Part shown: positions 60,283 to 64,000 of the stretch, piece after piece | Layout: each line of letters begins with the position of its first letter | Numbering within the stretch: the stretch's first letter is position 1 | Assembly (NCBI RefSeq): GCF_000003815.2 | Contig: NC_049993.1 | Location: 8,478,675 to 8,542,674, forward strand | Direction: 5' to 3' | DNA length: 64,000 bases | DNA from: Branchiostoma floridae | Taxonomy: Eukaryota > Chordata > Leptocardii > Amphioxiformes > Branchiostomatidae | The notes under the pieces: model-generated | The model's input: the letters and a program-made list of their open reading frames with translations, nothing else | What the model was told of the DNA's origin: nothing | The model's database searches: none | Position numbers and translations under genes: made by a program

Positions 60283-60477
60283 GTTGATTTTCCTAAGCTA
60301 CCCTCTGCTTGCAACTTCTCCCGAAATTTTTCTCTGTCAATAATCAAAATATTTTCCTAAACCTTCTAAGAAGTTAGATTAAAGTACTTAGTCGTAAGAA
60401 TGTTTTGTCAATTTTTCAGAAGATGTCAGTCCTAAGCAACTTGCTATTGCTTTTTTGTAATAAATCCAGAGAGGTGC
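60283..60477 (-). other. 195-base spacer between the LYR-microprotein stop and the NOP16 start
   Basis: Neither AATAAA nor ATTAAA is present on the minus strand here, and the sequence is AT-rich without CpG enrichment. There is thus no visible poly(A) signal for the upstream frame nor an obvious promoter for NOP16. One weak acceptor-like site (TTGATTATTGACAG, about 60330-60345) is present on the minus strand. Confidence 0.5.
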
Positions 60478-62053
60478 TTAGCATAGACCACCCAGCTTTG
60501 TCTCCAGAAACTTCTGGCCTTTCTGAAAGAGAGAACAAGATGTTAGTTTCGTAGTTACCCGTAGTTACCCAGATTTATTACTGTTGAAATGTGACTTGAA
60601 AAAAAGTATGTGAGCGACTGCTTAAGAAGAAACATTGTTGACTGATGCAGGCAGAGACTGTAGATGCTCAATACTTTGCATTCCACTGTTGGGTAAGTAT
60701 TGTGCATGTTGTTCAATGTCACGTCAGAGAGAAGAACAGATTTCATGCAAAAGTATGCATCCAAACCCCCTGTAGTCTTTGCATCCTTGGAACTCAAGAC
60801 AGAGTTTTCCTTTGATAGAATCCTGGAGATAAACAGAACCTAGCCTGTCTTCTGCTGTCTGTGATACTGTTTCGCCAGAAGCTACGAGGGGCGTTCAATA
60901 AGTAATAACTCTAACCCACTTCCAGTTGTTTGATCTAGATGAAATTTTGCATGTGTAATGATTCATATCTCTATAGTTTATGTTTGAAAAAAGAACTCTG
61001 AACTAATTGTGGTTTCTGACTTACTGGTGTTTGAACTGAGTTAGGTGTGAAATGGACCAGGTTGAAAAGGAGCCAGTTGAGTGTCGCGCAGTGATCCGGT
61101 TTTTGTATTTGAAAGGACGCACACCAAAGGAGACTTTTGATGAAATTAAAGAAACTTATGGTGATGATGCCCCATCATATGACCTTGTAAAACGCTGGCA
61201 TCCTGAATTCAAACATGGCCGGAAGTCTGTGGAAACAGCTCCCAGACCTGGTCGTTCCTCTTCTGCCATTGATGAGGCATCTGTTGGAGGACCAACCTGG
61301 GGTGACCTACAAAAACGGTGTCTAGAGCTGCATCAAACAATGGGAGAAATGCATAACTCTGGGTGGTTCCTATGAAGAAAAAGACTAATAACTGTGCCAA
61401 GTTTCATTAATCTCCTGCTATGGGAAATGAGACAGAGTTATTACTTATTGAACGCCCCTCGTACGAGCACAATTTAGTCAGGCTACACAAAATCCTACAT
61501 CTGCCTGAACTTCTTCCCTCTCCATACTAAAGTAGCCCTTTGGCACCAGATTTGTACTAACGGTACCGTGGTAGTTACTGTTACAAGAAGTAAGATAGCC
61601 GTTAACACCCCTACAGTCTCTGTGAACTTAGACTAGTCCAAGACATGCATATCAAGCAGGATGTGGTCAGATACCAACCCTTGAAAGACATTCGATCTCT
61701 TTCCCAACAGACCCTGGATTGAGCACACGGCAGGATTGTACTCTACTAACACTTTACTGAATACATAGTCTAGTAGTACATACAGTCTCTGCCTGAATCT
61801 TTACAAGAACCACCAACGGGTGAAACAGTTACATGGTTTGGCAGCGGGGAAAGGATTAAAGACAATCCATCCCAGGAAATCCACTGACCTTGAGCTGGAA
61901 CTCTCTCTGTTCAGGGTCGTCCTGGTGCATGTGTTTGCGGAACTCCTGCTGGATGCTGGCCCTGTAGAAGTCCTGGTCGGTGTACTGAAGGTAACGGCCT
62001 TGTCTCAGCAGCTTCTTATACAGACTCAGTACGGCAGAGCGGGACCACGGCAT
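60478..62053 (-). CDS. LYR-motif mitochondrial microprotein, homologue of the MIEF1 upstream-ORF protein (altMIEF1)
   Basis: Two minus-strand exons join in phase 0: 61889-62053 (ATG at 62053, 55 codons) and 60478-60522 (14 codons plus stop), giving 69 residues; the human MIEF1 microprotein has 70. The start [20 protein letters not shown] contains the LYR-like motif (LYK). [15 protein letters not shown] and the end [14 protein letters not shown] follow the human protein block by block. Proteins of this family bind mitochondrial acyl carrier protein; the human one takes part in mitoribosome assembly. In vertebrates the frame lies in the MIEF1 leader. Here no MIEF1 coding sequence follows; NOP16 does. 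Its intron holds the mariner element 60895-61461. The ATG is preceded by a good acceptor (AATTCCCCCAG), so a noncoding first exon is likely. Confidence 0.88.
60895..61461 (+). mobile_element. Mariner-derived non-autonomous element with TIRs, copy 2
   Basis: The ends CGAGGGGCGTTCAATAAGTA and its complement are flanked by TA (60893-60894, 61462-61463). A frame at 61052-61375 encodes the mariner N-terminal helix-turn-helix region ([31 protein letters not shown]), then joins directly to a short C-terminal piece (CLELHQTM). The DDD catalytic core is missing. The same junction occurs in the copy at 12510-13073, so the deleted form itself was mobilised. Confidence 0.88.
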
Positions 62054-62471
62054 GGTGTTAGCTGGGGGAATTACAAACTGGACAGGTCAACTTGAAAGGA
62101 AACCTATAATTTTTAAAATTCAACGTGACACATCCGTATTATCATATAGCTATTCGTGAGTCAGTAACTCTTGTAGCCTTCTGGAAGGTTTGATACAAAA
62201 GACTACAAGCAAAAGACGCCCTCAAAGAGTCGCCACGACTTGAATTTGTCCATACTCTTCCTCGCACGGGCAAACAGTCACCAACAAAATATACGATGAA
62301 ATCGCCCCCCCTCCCCCTTGTCGCACCAAAATATCATTTCAAACCCAAACTGATCAAGCGACGACGAAAATATCTCGCTTAATTACAAAAGTGACATGTA
62401 AGAAGTCAGCATCATGTTAAAATGTAAAGACGTACCGCGTAAAAAGCTAAATAAAGCGGGTTTTCCCTTAC

Positions 62472-62530
62472 CACATGGTCGTCATGTCCCAACATTGCAA
62501 TGCCAAAGGTCAACGGGTTTGCCAACTTGA
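62472..62530 (-). other. Candidate noncoding first exon of the LYR-microprotein gene
   Basis: On the minus strand a good donor (CATGTG|GTAAGG, last exon base 62472) lies 0.4 kb upstream of the acceptor just before the LYR-microprotein ATG. The 5' limit is unknown. The exon would carry short upstream ATGs. This rests on splice signals alone. Confidence 0.3.
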
Positions 62531-63518
62531 AAATAGGGGGTTAAAATACACCCTGTCATTCCAATCAACCACGTGTCAATGGGGACATCTAGCGATTTAA
62601 ATCTGCTTTGCAGCCAGGGTGAGTGTCACGGGTAATGAAGCCTCTTCACGATATCGGGCCCTCCTTACCATATATGGTAAATGAGCCTATTTGTCAGGGT
62701 GGCCCATGACAGCAGTTATTACTGCAATAATATCTTTGACTGCTAGATGACGCTTTTGAACCGTGTGTTTTGAATGCATGCACTCTGTTGTTTGCTTGAA
62801 TGATGCTATAAATCAAATTCACCTGATCGTAGGTATAGTTTATGTATTTATCAAAACGCAAAATAGAGACATTTCATACTACGCTGTTACATTTTCCTAA
62901 TATTAATATCAAAGAAACAGGAACACTTTGAGGAGAATGCCGCAGGTAGAATATACAGGATGCCCGGTTGTTTCTGAGGTTATTTTTGTTTTGGACTACA
63001 AGCCAATTTTGCATGATGTAGTACGTACGGCGGGGATGGTATTTTCTTGCAGTTCGACTTCTTTCAGTAATAAAAAAATAAAGCGTGACCATAGATTCCA
63101 ATCTGTAACTATTAAGGCTATACTAAAGAACTTTCAACAAAACAAGTCATAAAATATGTGAGCAGTTTAATGATGTTTGTCTTACAGCATACCTGAGTGC
63201 ACATTTTGTTCTCTTATCAATAAGAAACATGACTCTTCTAGGCACCCTTAACTTAACTTAATGGGCATCTTTATTCCTTTATTCTTAAAAATACAGCCAA
63301 CAATTGGACACTGTTCTCAGTATATCGCTCTAATGTTATAATATATATACAGCTTTTTATTTGGCATGAAACTACCTTAAACTTTCCTGGCATAAACTTC
63401 ACACATTTCTTTCTTAAAGCAATTGTCATCTCAGTGATGATATAGTGTCAGTATGTAAACTTTGAAATCACTTTTAATTCTAATTCCCTGCCTCTATATA
63501 AGAAGATTTAAGGGAGAT
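62531..63518. other. Intergenic region between the P450 and LYR-microprotein genes
   Basis: AT-rich, with a more GC-rich patch at 62560-62720 that may belong to the promoter of the LYR-microprotein/NOP16 unit. Open frames are short and unassignable. Confidence 0.4.
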
Positions 63519-63785
63519 TAATATCATCTTTATTACATTAAAAGCAATTTATATGTACATTGTATTGGCAGTTCCCAATCTCTAGCTGCTTGTGCGTATA
63601 GCTGTCGACATCATAACCCTGAAATCAACCTGAATTATCATATTCTTTTATGGGAGACTAATATCTTTATTACATTGAAAGCAAATGCACAAATACATCA
63701 TATTGGCAGTTCCCAATCTCTAACTGCTTGTGCGTATAGCTTTATTACATAACAACCCTGAAATCAACCCAGAATTGTCATTTCT
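63519..63785 (-). repeat. Two-copy ~140-base tandem repeat in the P450 3' flank
   Basis: Units at about 63511-63645 and 63652-63785 share GGGAGA.TAATATC, TTTATTACATT, TATTGGCAGTTCCCAATCTC, TGCTTGTGCGTATAGCT and CCCTGAAATCAACC. The array ends 14 bases from the P450 stop codon, so it forms the start of its 3' UTR. On the minus strand it supplies two AATAAA poly(A) signals (TTTATT on the plus strand). Confidence 0.85.
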
Positions 63786-63798
63786 ACTTCCCCTCCTC

Positions 63799-63970
63799 TC
63801 AGTCTAAAGGAGTGACTTTAAGAAATAGTCCAGGATCTGCCGCCTTCAGCACCAGGGACATGACACCCTTGGCCACGTGGTTCTCATCCACAGACAGTCG
63901 AAAACTCTGCACAATGAGGGCCACTGCAGTCTTCAACTCATTCATGGCAAAGTGCTGGCCAATACAGTTC
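63799..63970 (-). CDS. Cytochrome P450, CYP4-type, last exon (5' partial)
   Basis: The final exon, after the acceptor CTCCCAG, encodes about 56 residues. It opens with RNCIGQHFAMNELK, the haem-binding loop whose Cys is the thiolate ligand, followed by the helix L region and the C-terminal strand ending PGLFLKVTPLD. The NCIGQ.FAMNE form and the intron placed just before the Cys are typical of CYP4 (4F/4V-like) genes, which usually hydroxylate fatty acids at the terminal carbon. The protein would be anchored in the ER membrane. The rest of the gene lies beyond the window. Confidence 0.9.
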
Positions 63971-64000
63971 CTGGGAGGACACATGCAGACAGTACAGTAT

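Noticed and set aside
1-64000. CRISPR arrays, operons, ribosome binding sites or prophage
   Set aside because: The window is intron-rich animal DNA. The spaced repeats seen are tandem duplications and MITEs without spacer structure.

Overview
The window looks like part of a cephalochordate (lancelet, Branchiostoma-like) nuclear chromosome. This is inferred from intron-rich genes with clear chordate homologues (PTPRA/E-type phosphatase domains, NIM1K, NOP16, a MIEF1-microprotein homologue, a CYP4-type P450), tRNA-derived SINEs, and very many short inverted-repeat DNA transposons. No species-level search could be run. Two 100-base N gaps (3237-3336, 54353-54452) mark a draft assembly, and the first is flanked by identical 55-base sequences, so it is probably a false gap.

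Layout. (1) 881-17552, plus strand: 34 consecutive exons of a receptor-type tyrosine phosphatase, 5'-incomplete. They encode two PAN/apple modules, three EGF modules, one Ig, about five FN3 modules, a furin-like basic site, one transmembrane helix, and two phosphatase domains of the PTPRA/PTPRE type ending in a Grb2-type YANF motif. (2) 17553-22891: AT-rich intergenic/3' UTR sequence. (3) 22892-38777, minus strand: a complete four-exon NIM1-type (AMPK-related) kinase of about 442 residues, with a CpG-rich 5' region at 38.78-39.25 kb and large introns full of mobile elements. One is a hAT-like element nested in a MITE with an exact 8-base target duplication. (4) 39.3-59.1 kb: gene-poor DNA with MITEs, a SINE-like region, a (TG)n-rich microsatellite, a 0.5-kb tandem duplication and a small CpG-rich block near 51.2-51.5 kb. 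(5) 59115-62053, minus strand: a two-exon 69-residue LYR-motif microprotein gene (homologue of the protein encoded in the 5' leader of vertebrate MIEF1), followed 195 bases downstream by the two-exon NOP16 gene. (6) 63799-63970, minus strand: the last exon of a CYP4-type P450.

The genes do not form one pathway. The most interesting points are the chimeric phosphatase (long adhesion-type ectodomain on a PTPRA/E intracellular part), the close same-strand LYR-microprotein/NOP16 pair that could be bicistronic, and two cases where a local tandem array has copied a functional gene boundary: the NIM1 3' splice site in its own intron, and the NOP16 C-terminus/stop codon in its 3' flank.
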